From: Flavobacterium sp. LC2016-23
Lineage (GTDB): Bacteria; Bacteroidota; Bacteroidia; Flavobacteriales; Flavobacteriaceae
Assembly (NCBI RefSeq): GCF_009674775.1
Contig: NZ_WKKE01000005.1
Coordinates: 165,175 to 229,174, forward strand
Reading direction: 5' to 3'
DNA length: 64,000 nt
Shown here: in pieces, positions 52,302 through 60,990 of the stretch
Position numbering within the stretch: the first letter of the stretch is position 1
Layout of the letters: every line of letters starts with the position of its first letter
Position numbers and translations under genes: made by a program
Notes under the pieces: generated by a model
What the model saw: the letters and a program-made list of their open reading frames with translations, nothing else
What the model was told of the DNA's origin: nothing
Databases searched by the model: none

Positions 52302-53012
52302 TTAAATACTAATAAATGCGGTCGAAAATTCCTGTTCCTGAACTAAGTCATGATAGGCGATTGCCCTTTTGTTCTGTCCGATTACCACTTGTGTGATGCT
52401 TACTGTTTTCAAAGTATTTTCCCGATTGATAATCAGTCCGTTTTCAGAATCATTCCCTTCCGTATTGCGATGAAAACCGAGTATATCTGAAGCTGAAATT
52501 TCATTTTTATCTTTCAGGAAATCAAAAAACCAACGGGAGCGTTTCTTTCTGACATCAGCCGGATACAAGGTTACAGAAGACCAAATATGATTTTGCGTTT
52601 CATCTAAGTATGTACTTCTTTTGGTCTTACCATCCCAAATCAGTTCATACAATTTTTTGTCCTGATACAAAACAAGCGTAAAGGGCTCAATATCTTCGAG
52701 ATTAATGACTCCCCAAAAATCCTTTGGAGAATCGCTGCCAATAATATCCAGGGCAATTAACCCACGGCTTCTTCTGTACGAAAACCGAACCTCATGTTTG
52801 GTGATGCCGCCATTCAGAAGTACTAAAACAGTTCCGTCTGCATCAGCTGCAAACCAGGTTCCTCCGGCTTTCTGATCTTTAGGATATACCAGATTTTTAC
52901 CCTTACAGTTATAGCTCCTTGGCGGAATTGCACTGGGGCGAATCACCTTCTCATCACGGTTCGAGGTGATAATTACCGTTTCATTATGAACTACAAAACT
53001 TACTGTACACAT
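52302..53012 (-). CDS. NRDE/TANGO2-family protein
   Basis: 236 residues. The name-giving N-terminus is present: MCTVSFVVHNETVIITSNRDE, with Cys2 as expected for an Ntn-hydrolase-like nucleophile after Met removal; GGTWFAADADGTVLVLLNGG follows. The family is of unknown enzymatic activity (TANGO2 in eukaryotes). Overlaps the DinB-like gene by 13 bases, so translation is coupled. Confidence 0.85.
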   Translation of the reverse strand: MCTVSFVVHNETVIITSNRDEKVIRPSAIPPRSYNCKGKNLVYPKDQKAGGTWFAADADGTVLVLLNGGITKHEVRFSYRRSRGLIALDIIGSDSPKDFWGVINLEDIEPFTLVLYQDKKLYELIWDGKTKRSTYLDETQNHIWSSVTLYPADVRKKRSRWFFDFLKDKNEISASDILGFHRNTEGNDSENGLIINRENTLKTVSITQVVIGQNKRAIAYHDLVQEQEFSTAFISI

Positions 53013-53488
53013 TGGTTTCTATAGGCTATGGTGGAACGTGCCACACCAAAATTTTCATTCAGTAAAACATCCTCCATTTGTAAAACAGCTACTTTTATCA
53101 ACGCCTGATGGTGAATGCAATGTTCCAGGTTATACAGCAATTCCCGGTAATAATTACTTTGAATCCTAAAAGTTAATCCATCGATCATTTGTTCTAAATA
53201 GAGCGGTTTATTTTCTTTTTGCAACCCCGCTTTAATATCAAGGATACATTGTTTTGCAAACTGGGTTTCGGTCTGAATGCGTTTATTGCGTTCTCTGTTA
53301 TCATAATTTAAAACTCCCTGTTCATAGCTGTTTTCAAGACATTGAAACATTTCAAGAATATGACGGGTATGTTCGCCTATAGTGGAGTCACTCAAAGCCG
53401 CACACGATTTTGAATACGACTGGTCAGACAATTGATTTAACAAATTTGTTAACTCCTCTAAACTGTGGTTTATAGATTTTAGCAGCAT
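53000..53488 (-). CDS. DinB-family protein
   Basis: 162 residues of a four-helix metal-binding family. Likely metal ligands are His in GEHTRHILEMF and His in LEHCIHHQALIKVAV. The family includes thiol S-transferases and uncharacterised proteins; not the polymerase DinB. Two bases from the DoxX-like gene and overlapping the NRDE gene, so it is in the same operon. Confidence 0.78.
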   Translation of the reverse strand: MLLKSINHSLEELTNLLNQLSDQSYSKSCAALSDSTIGEHTRHILEMFQCLENSYEQGVLNYDNRERNKRIQTETQFAKQCILDIKAGLQKENKPLYLEQMIDGLTFRIQSNYYRELLYNLEHCIHHQALIKVAVLQMEDVLLNENFGVARSTIAYRNQCVQ

Positions 53489-53490
53489 AA

Positions 53491-53877
53491 TTATTTCGTT
53501 TTTAAAAGGTTCATAATTATATTTTTACTTCGATAAAGTAATATCAGGCAACAAATTAATGTGATTAGGGCAAGGGAAAAAAGCAGACCGGAGTCGCCTT
53601 GAACTTCAATTCCTAAAACAAATAAATGCGAAAGGACAGCACCCGTCATAACGCCACATCCGCCTAAAGCGCCGAGCCAGGTCGTTTTTGGAATTAAAAG
53701 TAAAACCACAACAATCAATTCGGCAATTCCGGAACCGATTCTTCCGTAAGGCTCTATTCCTAAAGTCGAAAAAATATAAATGCTTTCGGGCGCCCCTGTA
53801 AATTTAAAATACAAAGTCTGCAGTAAAATGACCGCCGCTGTTATTCGCAGCACCCATGTTATCAATTGTGTTTTCAT
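53491..53877 (-). CDS. DoxX-like membrane protein
   Basis: 128 residues with four hydrophobic segments. ILLQTLYFKFTGAPESIYIFSTLGIEPYGRIGSGIAELIVVVLLL is the DoxX signature. DoxX-like proteins are linked to redox and oxidative stress in the membrane. Follows the YHS-type gene by 7 bases; part of the 50.6-55 kb minus-strand operon. Confidence 0.8.
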   Translation of the reverse strand: MKTQLITWVLRITAAVILLQTLYFKFTGAPESIYIFSTLGIEPYGRIGSGIAELIVVVLLLIPKTTWLGALGGCGVMTGAVLSHLFVLGIEVQGDSGLLFSLALITLICCLILLYRSKNIIMNLLKTK

Positions 53878-53884
53878 AACCTTA

Positions 53885-54343
53885 TTATTTGTATATTTTT
53901 TTCCAGTTCACTTCTGCTTTGGCTTTCAGATTGGATTCGTCTTTATTCCAGCTTTTGAGCGTATTATTAAAATAGGCATTGTAAAACAAATAGAGTTTCC
54001 CGTCTATGATTTTAAACGTTTCCGGGTTTATCGCTACTTTTTCACCGTCGCTTCCCATGGCATAAGCACACCAGCCGCCATATTGCGGTTCAAAGCCGGC
54101 AGGATTTTTCAGAAAAAGTTCCTTATTGGCCACGGATGAAAACTTATAGGTAATACCCATATAAGAAGCCGTCAGCTCATTTTTACCTTTTATCGCTTTA
54201 TTTTGTTTAAAATAAGCCACAGGATCATATCCCTGAATGGCCACTTTATTTTCTACATTGTACTGACTGATTCTTTTTGTATCATTTTGCGAAAATACAT
54301 TCGCTGATACTAAAACAAATACTATTAAAATTAACTTTTTCAT
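53885..54343 (-). CDS. Exported YHS-domain-like protein
   Basis: 152 residues with a signal peptide (MKKLILIVFVLVSANVFSQ). The YHS fold is seen in VAIQGYDPVAYFKQNKAIKGK, YKFSSVANKELFLKNPAGFEPQYGGWCAYAMGSDGEK. The usual metal-binding cysteines are not clearly conserved apart from the GGWC. Family members are often beside redox genes as here. Function unknown. Confidence 0.82.
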   Translation of the reverse strand: MKKLILIVFVLVSANVFSQNDTKRISQYNVENKVAIQGYDPVAYFKQNKAIKGKNELTASYMGITYKFSSVANKELFLKNPAGFEPQYGGWCAYAMGSDGEKVAINPETFKIIDGKLYLFYNAYFNNTLKSWNKDESNLKAKAEVNWKKIYK

Positions 54344-54350
54344 CTTGATT

Positions 54351-54947
54351 TTATTTTAAGGTTTTTAATACTGAAACTAATAATTCAGCACTTATACGTT
54401 GTTTAAAATCAGGCGAAACGTATTCGAACAAAATGTCCCCATTTGTGTTTACTACAAAAACAGAAGGCACAGGTAAAAAATTCGTGTTCATTCCATTAGA
54501 ATGTACGTTGATAACTGATTTATAGTTTTCCGGAGCTTCAAAAGCAATCCCGAATTCTTTGATTAAGGCTCCGTCTGCATCGGACAGCAATGTATATTTT
54601 ACTTTATCCTTTTCCGCTGTGATCTTTAAATTTTCGGGAGAATCGGGACTTACTGCAACAATCTGATAGCCTAAATCAAGAATTTGTTTTTCGGCTTCAG
54701 CCAGGGCAGCCAGATGCAGGTTACAATACGGGCACCATCCGCCGCGGTAAAAAACCAATACGGTTTTCTTTTTACTGATCAGCTCAGAAAGACTTACAGC
54801 TGCATTATCTGGTGATTTTAAAGTCGAATTGGGAATTTTCTCCCCAATTAATAAGGGAGCAATATCTGTTGCCGTTTTTGCAACTGCATTTTGTGCATTT
54901 GCAACAGTACTTACCGCTGCAAACAGAATAAAAAGTGCTTTTTTCAT
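54351..54947 (-). CDS. Exported peroxiredoxin-like (AhpC/TSA) protein
   Basis: 198 residues from ATG 54947 (signal peptide MKKALFILFAAVSTVANAQ); the longer frame to 55004 adds an unlikely hydrophilic leader. Redox motif is C72-P-Y-C75 in FYRGGWCPYCNLHL, as in peroxiredoxin-like AhpC/TSA proteins (with extra Cys rather than the strict TxxC). Acts in the periplasm, probably reducing peroxides or disulfides. 7 bases from the YHS gene, forming a redox operon with DoxX. Confidence 0.85.
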   Translation of the reverse strand: MKKALFILFAAVSTVANAQNAVAKTATDIAPLLIGEKIPNSTLKSPDNAAVSLSELISKKKTVLVFYRGGWCPYCNLHLAALAEAEKQILDLGYQIVAVSPDSPENLKITAEKDKVKYTLLSDADGALIKEFGIAFEAPENYKSVINVHSNGMNTNFLPVPSVFVVNTNGDILFEYVSPDFKQRISAELLVSVLKTLK

Positions 54948-55038
54948 AGTGTATAATTTTAGTCTTTTATGATGATGTAAAACTACTGTAGTATGAAAAA
55001 ACAATTTGTCGGCTAATTTACACTTGAGGCAAAATAGT

Positions 55039-55716
55039 TTATAATTGGGTGATATCCTGTATAATAATCTCTTTTCGGGTATAACTTAAAAGATGACTGG
55101 TTTCCATCTCATTCAGCAATTGGGTAGCTGTCTGCCTTGAAGTACAGATAATCTGGGCAATATCATTTTGGGTCAGATAATTTTCAATCATAACCGAATT
55201 ACCGTTTCTGACACCTTCCTGTTCTGCCCAGTCTTTCAGGAACTGATACAATCTGGTTTTGGCATCTTTAGAAATTAAATTGGCATAACTGTTTTTGATA
55301 CGCTTCATTTTCAGCCCAACGAACTTCGTATATGAAAGTGCCAGTGTTGGGTTTCGCAGTAATAAATCTTCAAAATCAGACATTAAGAAACTGCAGATCG
55401 CAACATCATCAGAAAGTACTTTGGCATATTCGTTGGCTTTATCATCGGTTTCCAGCGTCAGTTCTCCAAACAAATCTCCTTTTTGGATAATATCTTTTAT
55501 GGTTTCGTTTCCGTCTTCGTCAACGGCAACAATTTTGATATTGCCTTTTTTAAGCAAAAAAATACGGGGCACCTCAGAAGATGAAAAATAAATGATTTCT
55601 CCTTTTGATGCTTTCTTAAAACCTGTAATAATACACAATTGTTTGATCTGACTAAAGCTCAGGGTCCGAAACAATTTGTGATCGCGCAAATACCAGTATT
55701 TTAAATCTTCATACAT
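55039..55716 (-). CDS. Crp/Fnr-family transcriptional regulator
   Basis: 225 residues. The cyclic-nucleotide-binding fold covers about 10-130 (IIYFSSSEVPRIFLLKKGNIKIV, GDLFGELTLE) and the HTH lies near the C-terminus in LTQNDIAQIICTSRQTATQLLNEMETSHLL. No iron-sulfur cysteines are seen, so it is not an Fnr oxygen sensor. It stands directly before the redox operon on the same strand (92-base gap) and may control it; effector unknown. Confidence 0.88.
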   Translation of the reverse strand: MYEDLKYWYLRDHKLFRTLSFSQIKQLCIITGFKKASKGEIIYFSSSEVPRIFLLKKGNIKIVAVDEDGNETIKDIIQKGDLFGELTLETDDKANEYAKVLSDDVAICSFLMSDFEDLLLRNPTLALSYTKFVGLKMKRIKNSYANLISKDAKTRLYQFLKDWAEQEGVRNGNSVMIENYLTQNDIAQIICTSRQTATQLLNEMETSHLLSYTRKEIIIQDITQL

Positions 55717-55770
55717 AAAAAATAGAATTCAGTTGGTGTAAAAGTAATTAAATTTTCATCTCAAAAACAA

Positions 55771-55808
55771 AACCCTTTTGAAGTCTGCACTTCAAAAGGG
55801 TTTTTTAT
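55771..55808. terminator. Terminator between the Crp and acyl-CoA dehydrogenase genes
   Basis: AACCCTTTTGAAG (55771-55783) and CTTCAAAAGGGTT (55790-55802) form a 13-bp perfect stem, A-run before, T-run after. On the minus strand it ends acyl-CoA dehydrogenase transcription. Confidence 0.85.
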
Positions 55809-55827
55809 AAAATTATTTTAGAAGATA

Positions 55828-56970
55828 TTATCCTGCGATAACCGATCTTGAAATTACAATTTTCTGAATTTCAGAGGTTCCCTCGTAAATTTGGGTAATT
55901 TTGGCATCACGCATAAAACGTTCTACATGGTATTCTTTCACATAACCGTTTCCACCATGAATCTGAACGGCTTCAATAGCCGTGTCCATTGCCACCTGCG
56001 AAGCAAATAATTTAGCCATCGCACCACTCACATCATAATTTTTATGCTGGTCTTTATCCCAGGCCGCTTTCATGCACAAATGACGTGCTGCTTCGATATT
56101 CACTGCCATATCGGCTAATTTAAAAGCAATAGCCTGATGATTGCAGATTTCTGTTCCAAAAGCTTTACGTTCTTTTGAATATTTCAAAGCCAGTTCGTAA
56201 GCTCCCGAAGCAATTCCCAAAGCCTGAGAAGCAATACCGATACGCCCTCCGGCTAAAGTTTTCATGGCAAATTTAAATCCGAAACCATCCTCACCGATTC
56301 TGTTTTCTTTAGGAACTTTCACATCACTAAACATTAAGGAGTGGGTATCGGAACCGCGAATTCCCATTTTTTGTTCTTTTGGACCAATAGAGAAGCCCGG
56401 CATATCTTTAGTCATAATCAGGGCATTGATTCCCTTGTGTTTTAATTCCGGATGCGTTTGAGCAATTACCAAATAAACAGAAGCTGTGTTACCATTGGTA
56501 ATCCAGTTTTTCGTACCGTTAACAATATAGTGGTCTCCCATATCAACAGCAGTAGTTTTTTGCGAAGTGGCATCACTTCCGGCTTCCGGCTCGCTTAGAC
56601 AAAAAGCACCGTGAATTTCACCTGAGGCTAAGCCCGGTAAATATTTTTGTTTTTGCTCTTCTGTACCAAATTCCTGCAATCCCCAGCAAACCAGCGAATT
56701 GTTTACGGACATCACTACTGAAGCAGAGGCATCTACTTTTGAAATTTCTTCCATAGCGATGACATACGAAATAGCGTCAAGTCCGCTTCCACCGTATTTC
56801 GGATCAACCATCATTCCCATGAAACCCAATTGTCCCATTTTTTTTACTTGCTCTGTCGGAAAAATTTGCTTTTCGTCACGCTCGATAACACCTGGCAACA
56901 ATTCGTTTTGAGCAAAATCTCTTGCAGCCTGTTGAATCATTAAATGCTCTTCAGTAAGATTGAAATCCAT
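55828..56970 (-). CDS. Acyl-CoA dehydrogenase
   Basis: 380 residues, FAD-dependent. Signatures: GAFCLSEPEAGSDATSQKTTA and GGRIGIASQALGIASGAYELAL, and the catalytic-base region ITQIYEGTSEIQKIVIS with Glu in YEGTSE. This is the short-chain (butyryl-CoA-type) pattern, acting in fatty-acid or branched-chain amino-acid breakdown. Preceded by a consensus promoter at 57030-57059 and by a GAAGCC/GGCTTC hairpin (57001-57029) in the leader. Confidence 0.93.
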   Translation of the reverse strand: MDFNLTEEHLMIQQAARDFAQNELLPGVIERDEKQIFPTEQVKKMGQLGFMGMMVDPKYGGSGLDAISYVIAMEEISKVDASASVVMSVNNSLVCWGLQEFGTEEQKQKYLPGLASGEIHGAFCLSEPEAGSDATSQKTTAVDMGDHYIVNGTKNWITNGNTASVYLVIAQTHPELKHKGINALIMTKDMPGFSIGPKEQKMGIRGSDTHSLMFSDVKVPKENRIGEDGFGFKFAMKTLAGGRIGIASQALGIASGAYELALKYSKERKAFGTEICNHQAIAFKLADMAVNIEAARHLCMKAAWDKDQHKNYDVSGAMAKLFASQVAMDTAIEAVQIHGGNGYVKEYHVERFMRDAKITQIYEGTSEIQKIVISRSVIAG

Positions 56971-57029
56971 ATTCTTTGTTTTTGTTGTTTTGTTTTTTTT
57001 GAAGCCCTTTTTTATTGAATAAAGGCTTC

Positions 57030-57059
57030 CAAAGATAATTTTTAAATGCGAATTAACAA
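57030..57059 (-). promoter_or_regulatory. Promoter of the acyl-CoA dehydrogenase gene
   Basis: On the minus strand TTG (57057-57059), 19-base spacer, TATCTTTG (57030-57037), a good Bacteroidota promoter. The 5' leader of about 55 bases folds as GAAGCC...GGCTTC (57001-57029). Confidence 0.65.
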
Positions 57060-57370
57060 TGCGCGCATATCATTTTAAGAAATTATCAGCGATCACGATA
57101 ACGTTTTCGTAATTCTGTTGAATTTTAGTTCGATCGAGACCTGTTTTGCAACGTTTTTAGCAAAATTTAAGAGTTAAATTATCAACTAAAAACAACCGTC
57201 TGTAAATACCCCAAATTATTATAATCTCAAAAAAACCAAAAACGACAAAATCACGTATATGTACGTAAAACAACTCTTACTATTTTGATTATGAATAGCC
57301 TAACCGCTATAAAAAAACGTTTTAGTAAAAAAAAAATACTAACTTTAAATAGTCAAAAATTATAAATTAC
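57060..57370. other. Gap between divergent genes
   Basis: The 438-base space 56971-57408 holds the promoters of the acyl-CoA dehydrogenase and chalcone-isomerase-like genes. A weak near-palindrome ACGTATATGTACGT lies at about 57252-57265. Nothing else supported. Confidence 0.5.
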
Positions 57371-57372
57371 AT

Positions 57373-57380
57373 TATTTTTG
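57373..57380 (+). promoter_or_regulatory. -7 promoter element of the chalcone-isomerase-like gene
   Basis: TATTTTTG fits TAnnTTTG, 28 bases before ATG 57409. Confidence 0.5.
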
Positions 57381-57408
57381 CCCAGAAAAAATAAATTATT
57401 GATAGCGT

Positions 57409-57984
57409 ATGAAAAAGATTTTACTAGCATTTACACTCCTTTTAAGTTTCCAATTTTCAACTGTTTCTGCACAGAATACATTAGAAGTTAATGGTGTTAC
57501 AGTTCCAAGAAAAATTGAATTCCAAAACAAGACTTTACAACTTAACGGTGCCGGCGGAAGATCAAAAATGTGGTTGGAAGTTTATGTACAGGCTTTGTAT
57601 TTATCTCAGTTAAGCCAGGATCCGCAATTTATTATCGACAGTGATACAGAAATGGCCGTTCGTATCGAAATTACATCCTCTATGGTTTCTTCCAATAAAC
57701 TGACAAAAGCGATGAATACCGGTTTTGAAAAATCAGCAGGAAGCAATCTTGAAGAATTGCGACCAAGAATTGAAGATTTCAAAAAGCTTTTAAGTGATCC
57801 TATTACCGAAAAAGATATATTTGTTTTAGCCTACAATCCTTTTGATCAGACTATAAACGTGTACAAAAATGAAACTTTGAAAGGAAAAATTCCTGGATTT
57901 GATTTCAAAAAAGCATTATTCGGCATCTGGCTTTCTAATAAACCAGTGGACCAAACCTTAAAGGAAAACTTACTTGGGAAATAA
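57409..57984 (+). CDS. Exported chalcone-isomerase-like protein
   Basis: 191 residues with a signal peptide (MKKILLAFTLLLSFQFSTVSAQ). The fold is shown by EVNGVTVPRKIEFQNKTLQLNGAGGRSKMWLEVYVQALYL and MNTGFEKSAGSNLEELRPRIEDFKKLL. Members bind fatty acids or unknown ligands and are not true plant-type isomerases. Periplasmic. Terminator at 58009. Confidence 0.85.
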   Translation: MKKILLAFTLLLSFQFSTVSAQNTLEVNGVTVPRKIEFQNKTLQLNGAGGRSKMWLEVYVQALYLSQLSQDPQFIIDSDTEMAVRIEITSSMVSSNKLTKAMNTGFEKSAGSNLEELRPRIEDFKKLLSDPITEKDIFVLAYNPFDQTINVYKNETLKGKIPGFDFKKALFGIWLSNKPVDQTLKENLLGK

Positions 57985-58008
57985 AATTTCCTGATTTTAA
58001 TACCTTTT

Positions 58009-58044
58009 AAAGCCGGAAACGATAACGTTTTCCGGCTTTATTTT
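58009..58044 (+). terminator. Terminator after the chalcone-isomerase-like gene
   Basis: AAAGCCGGAAACG (58009-58021) pairs with CGTTTTCCGGCTTT (58026-58039, one bulged T), then T-rich. Confidence 0.8.
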
Positions 58045-58129
58045 TGGGTTTAAAAAAAATGGAGTCCAAATACATTATTCGCATTATTCTATTTTATACT
58101 TTTACGCAAAATAAACATATCACAACAAA

Positions 58130-59356
58130 ATGAAAGATTTATTACAGCAATTTGAAAATAAGGAACCTGAAATTGTTTTTAACTGGAAAGATTCTGAAAC
58201 AGAAGCAGAAGGTTGGACAGTAATTAATTCACTTCGTGGAGGAGCCGCAGGTGGAGGAACAAGAATGAGAAAAGGCCTGGATATGAATGAAGTTCTGTCT
58301 CTGGCAAAAACTATGGAAGTTAAATTCTCCGTTTCTGGTCCTGCAATTGGTGGTGCTAAATCCGGAATTAATTTTGATCCGAATGACCCGCGTAAAAAAG
58401 GAGTTTTACAGCGTTGGTACAAAGCAGTTTCGCCTTTATTAAAAAGTTACTACGGAACTGGCGGAGATTTAAATGTTGATGAAATTCACGAAGTAATCCC
58501 AATGACAGAAGAATGCGGGGTATGGCATCCGCAGGAAGGTGTTTTCAACGGACACTTTAAGCCTACTGAAGCTGACAAAATCAACCGAATTGGTCAGTTG
58601 CGTCAGGGTGTTATCAAAGTAATCGAAAACCCTAAATTCTCACCTGATGTTACCCGCAAATATACAGTAGCCGATATGATTACGGGGTATGGCGTTGCTG
58701 AAGCTGTTCGTCATTTTTATGCTACCTACGGTGGTGATATAAAAGGTAAAAAAGCAATCGTACAGGGATTTGGAAATGTAGGCTCTGCAGCTGCATTTTA
58801 CTTAGCTGAAATGGGCGCAAAAGTAATCGGAATTATTGACCGTGACGGCGGATTGATCAAAGAAGAAGGTTTTTCTTTTGAAGAAATCAGAACGTTGTTT
58901 TTAAATAAAGACGGAAACAAGCTGGTTGCCGATGCCATGATTCCGTTTGATGAAATCAATGCTAAAATCTGGACCATTGGTGCTGAAATTTTCACACCTT
59001 GTGCTGCCTCAAGACTGGTAACCCAAACTCAGATTGACAGCTTAATTCAAAACGGACTGGAAGTTATCTCCTGCGGTGCGAATGTTCCTTTTGCCGATAA
59101 GGAAATTTTCTTCGGCTCTATTATGGAAGAAGTAGACAGCAAAGTAAGTCTGATTCCTGATTTTATTTCAAACTGCGGAATGGCGAGAGTTTTTGCTTAT
59201 TTCATGGAGAAAAAAGTTCAAATGACAGATGAGGCTATCTTTAATGATACTTCAGAGATTATAAAAAATGCGATTGTAAAAGCACACGCTCTAAATCCAT
59301 CCAAAACAAATATCAGCGCAACAGCTTTTGAAATTGCACTGAAACAGTTAGTATAA
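58130..59356 (+). CDS. Glu/Leu/Phe/Val dehydrogenase
   Basis: 408 residues, NAD(P)-dependent amino-acid dehydrogenase. The N-terminal catalytic part has INSLRGGAAGGGTRMRKGLDM and SGPAIGGAKSGINFDPNDPRKKG with the catalytic lysine in GGAKSG; YYGTGGDLNVDE follows. The Rossmann domain starts near KKAIVQGFGNVGSAAAFYLAEMGAKVIGIID. The GGAAGGG phrase is nearer to the leucine/glutamate branch in Bacteroidota; exact substrate uncertain. Confidence 0.88.
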   Translation: MKDLLQQFENKEPEIVFNWKDSETEAEGWTVINSLRGGAAGGGTRMRKGLDMNEVLSLAKTMEVKFSVSGPAIGGAKSGINFDPNDPRKKGVLQRWYKAVSPLLKSYYGTGGDLNVDEIHEVIPMTEECGVWHPQEGVFNGHFKPTEADKINRIGQLRQGVIKVIENPKFSPDVTRKYTVADMITGYGVAEAVRHFYATYGGDIKGKKAIVQGFGNVGSAAAFYLAEMGAKVIGIIDRDGGLIKEEGFSFEEIRTLFLNKDGNKLVADAMIPFDEINAKIWTIGAEIFTPCAASRLVTQTQIDSLIQNGLEVISCGANVPFADKEIFFGSIMEEVDSKVSLIPDFISNCGMARVFAYFMEKKVQMTDEAIFNDTSEIIKNAIVKAHALNPSKTNISATAFEIALKQLV

Positions 59357-59376
59357 TTTTTTTATACTTCATTTCT

Positions 59377-59412
59377 AAACGAGCCAAATTATTCCTGGCT
59401 CGTTTTTTTTTT
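59377..59412 (+). terminator. Terminator after the amino-acid dehydrogenase
   Basis: AAACGAGCCA (59377-59386) and TGGCTCGTTT (59396-59405), followed by a long T-run. Confidence 0.85.
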
Positions 59413-59660
59413 GCAACAGATTCAAGGATTTATGAGTTTTTTTTTTTCAAGTTCTGTGCTAAATTTCTCTCGCAGATTTGGCAGATTGAGCAGATTTTCT
59501 TTTTTTAAATAATTTTTAAAATAGATCTGCCAAATCTGCGAAAACAAAAAATATTCACAAGATGAAAAAAAAACTTTGCGAGCTTTGCGAAAACCCTGGC
59601 GAACTTTGCGGTTAAATTCCATCCCGACTTTGATTCTAAACAATTTTTAGTACTTTTAAA
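59413..59660. repeat. Repeat-rich gap with 17-bp inverted repeat
   Basis: TCGCAGATTTGGCAGAT (59470-59486) and its exact complement ATCTGCCAAATCTGCGA (59525-59541), then GCGAGCTTTGCGAAAACC and GGCGAACTTTGCGG repeats (about 59578-59612). A minus-strand open frame here is translation of the repeats and not taken as a gene. Confidence 0.75.
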
Positions 59661-59696
59661 CGTTTATTTAATACAATTCCAAAATTCAGAATCATA

Positions 59697-60596
59697 ATGA
59701 GCTCAGCCAGTTCTTCCGATAAAAAGAAATCATTATTAATCTCGACTGTCATTTATGCAGTAATTTTACTATTGTTGTTTTTTATCCGTTTCTGGCCTCC
59801 TTACAATCCGGAAAACAATGCGGCACTTGCTGCAGGTGGCGGCGGTGGCGGCGTGACCATAAATTTTGGGGACAGTGATGTCGGATCAGGAGCCAATTAC
59901 AAAAGCGAGGTGCTGAATGTAAAAAACGAAGCCAAACAAACGCCTGCAAAAGCAACCCCTGAGGAATCCATTATAACTCAGGAAAACACAACAGAAGAAG
60001 AAACTGTCACTATTCCAGTAAAAGAAAAACCTAAAAAAAATACCCCGGTTGAAAAGCCTGTAACCAAACCTGTGCCTGAGAAACCAAAAGTTTCCAGCTC
60101 TACCAATGATGCCTTATCAAGTATTTTAAAAGGATCCAACAAAGGAGGAGACGGCGATGACAAAGCGGCGGGAAACAAAGGAAAAGCAAACGGAAGCTTA
60201 GGCTCTAACGGCTACTACGGAAGTGGCGGCTCCGGAGGAGGAACGGGCGGCGGTAACGGAACCGGAAATGGAGTTGGTACCGGAAGCGGTTACGGAGCCG
60301 GAAGCGGCGGAGGTTCGGGTGGCGGATCAGGTTATTCCCTCGGAAACCGAAAAGCATTGTCTAAACCTGCCCCAAAATATACGTGTAACGAAGAAGGGAG
60401 AGTTGTAGTTGAAGTTACAGTGGACCAAACCGGAAAAACCATTAGTGCAACTCCGGGAATAAAAGGAACAACCAACACTGCAAGATGCTTGTTAGATCAG
60501 GCTAAAATTGCTGCCCTGAATACTAAATGGTCTCCCGATGATAATGGAACTGCCAAACAGGTTGGTAAGATTATTTATAATTTTAGTCTGGATTAA
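59697..60596 (+). CDS. tonB: TonB-family energy transducer
   Basis: 299 residues. N-terminal membrane segment (LLISTVIYAVILLLLFFIRFW), a linker rich in Pro/Lys/Glu (KPKKNTPVEKPVTKPVPEKP), a Gly/Ser-rich spacer (about 155-215), and a C-terminal region (KYTCNEEGRVVVEVTVDQTGKTISA) with the TonB fold. Works with ExbB/ExbD to energise outer-membrane receptors such as the one at 22205. Unlike many flavobacterial clusters it is convergent with exbD/exbB rather than in the same operon. Confidence 0.82.
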   Translation: MSSASSSDKKKSLLISTVIYAVILLLLFFIRFWPPYNPENNAALAAGGGGGGVTINFGDSDVGSGANYKSEVLNVKNEAKQTPAKATPEESIITQENTTEEETVTIPVKEKPKKNTPVEKPVTKPVPEKPKVSSSTNDALSSILKGSNKGGDGDDKAAGNKGKANGSLGSNGYYGSGGSGGGTGGGNGTGNGVGTGSGYGAGSGGGSGGGSGYSLGNRKALSKPAPKYTCNEEGRVVVEVTVDQTGKTISATPGIKGTTNTARCLLDQAKIAALNTKWSPDDNGTAKQVGKIIYNFSLD

Positions 60597-60640
60597 AAAC
60601 ACAGATTTCACGAATTCACAAGAATAGTTAGAATTAAAAT

Positions 60641-60676
60641 AGAAAAGGCTTTCTGATATTTCAGAAAGCCTTTTCT
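60641..60676 (+). terminator. Terminator after tonB
   Basis: 16-bp perfect stem AGAAAAGGCTTTCTGA (60641-60656) and TCAGAAAGCCTTTTCT (60661-60676) with a 4-base loop. Confidence 0.9.
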
Positions 60677-60689
60677 ATTTATATGCCTA

Positions 60690-60855
60690 GTTTGTCATTT
60701 CGAGCGAAGGGAGAAATCACACTAGTAACTCGACAAAGATTGGATTTTCTTTAGAGAGTTACTGACGAAGATTACTTCTTGCGTGAAAATGATAAAATTG
60801 TGCTACAATTTCATCATTAAGATTGCTTCGTTCCTCGCAAGGACAAGACGGTGTT
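60690..60855. repeat. Dispersed repeats in the tonB-exbD gap
   Basis: TGTCATTTCGAGCGAAGGGAG (about 60693) and GATTGCTTCGTTCCTCGCAAGGAC (about 60823); the latter matches 44963-44986 except for one base. These are mobile-looking repeats, not genes. Confidence 0.7.
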
Positions 60856-60864
60856 ATTTTTTTT

Positions 60865-60978
60865 CGCGTGAGGGATAGAAGCTGGCTACCGAAGTAGCGC
60901 GGATAGCCCGACCGCAATAAAAAAATGGGCGAATCAACATCATGCGGATTAGCCCATTTTTTTATTGTGGTCACGCCC
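60865..60978. other. Folded intergenic element (candidate structured RNA)
   Basis: Within 114 bases: a GCTAC/GTAGC hairpin with loop CGAA (60885-60898), GGG (60872-60874) facing CCC (60907-60909), and a 21-bp fully paired stem (60910-60930 with 60952-60972, one G.T) around a 21-base loop that itself holds AATC/GATT. GCGT (60866) and ACGC (60973) can close the whole unit. Ends with CACGCCCT, like the remnant at 39511-39557. It may also stop transcription of exbD from the minus strand. Confidence 0.6.
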
Positions 60979-60990
60979 TAATAATCAATC

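Noticed and set aside
54948..55004. Upstream start for the peroxiredoxin-like gene
   Set aside because: Leader FFHTTVVLHHHKRLKLYT precedes a perfect signal peptide beginning at ATG 54947.
57250..57266. Near-palindrome ACGTATATGTACGT as an operator
   Set aside because: Arms are only 5 bp and there is no second copy.
59422..59643. Minus-strand open frame of 73 codons
   Set aside because: It is a translation of GCAGATTTGGCAGA-type repeats and inverted arms; no ribosome site or family.
60759..60974. Minus-strand open frame of 71 codons in the tonB-exbD gap
   Set aside because: It runs through dispersed repeats and the folded element; base composition reflects the repeats.
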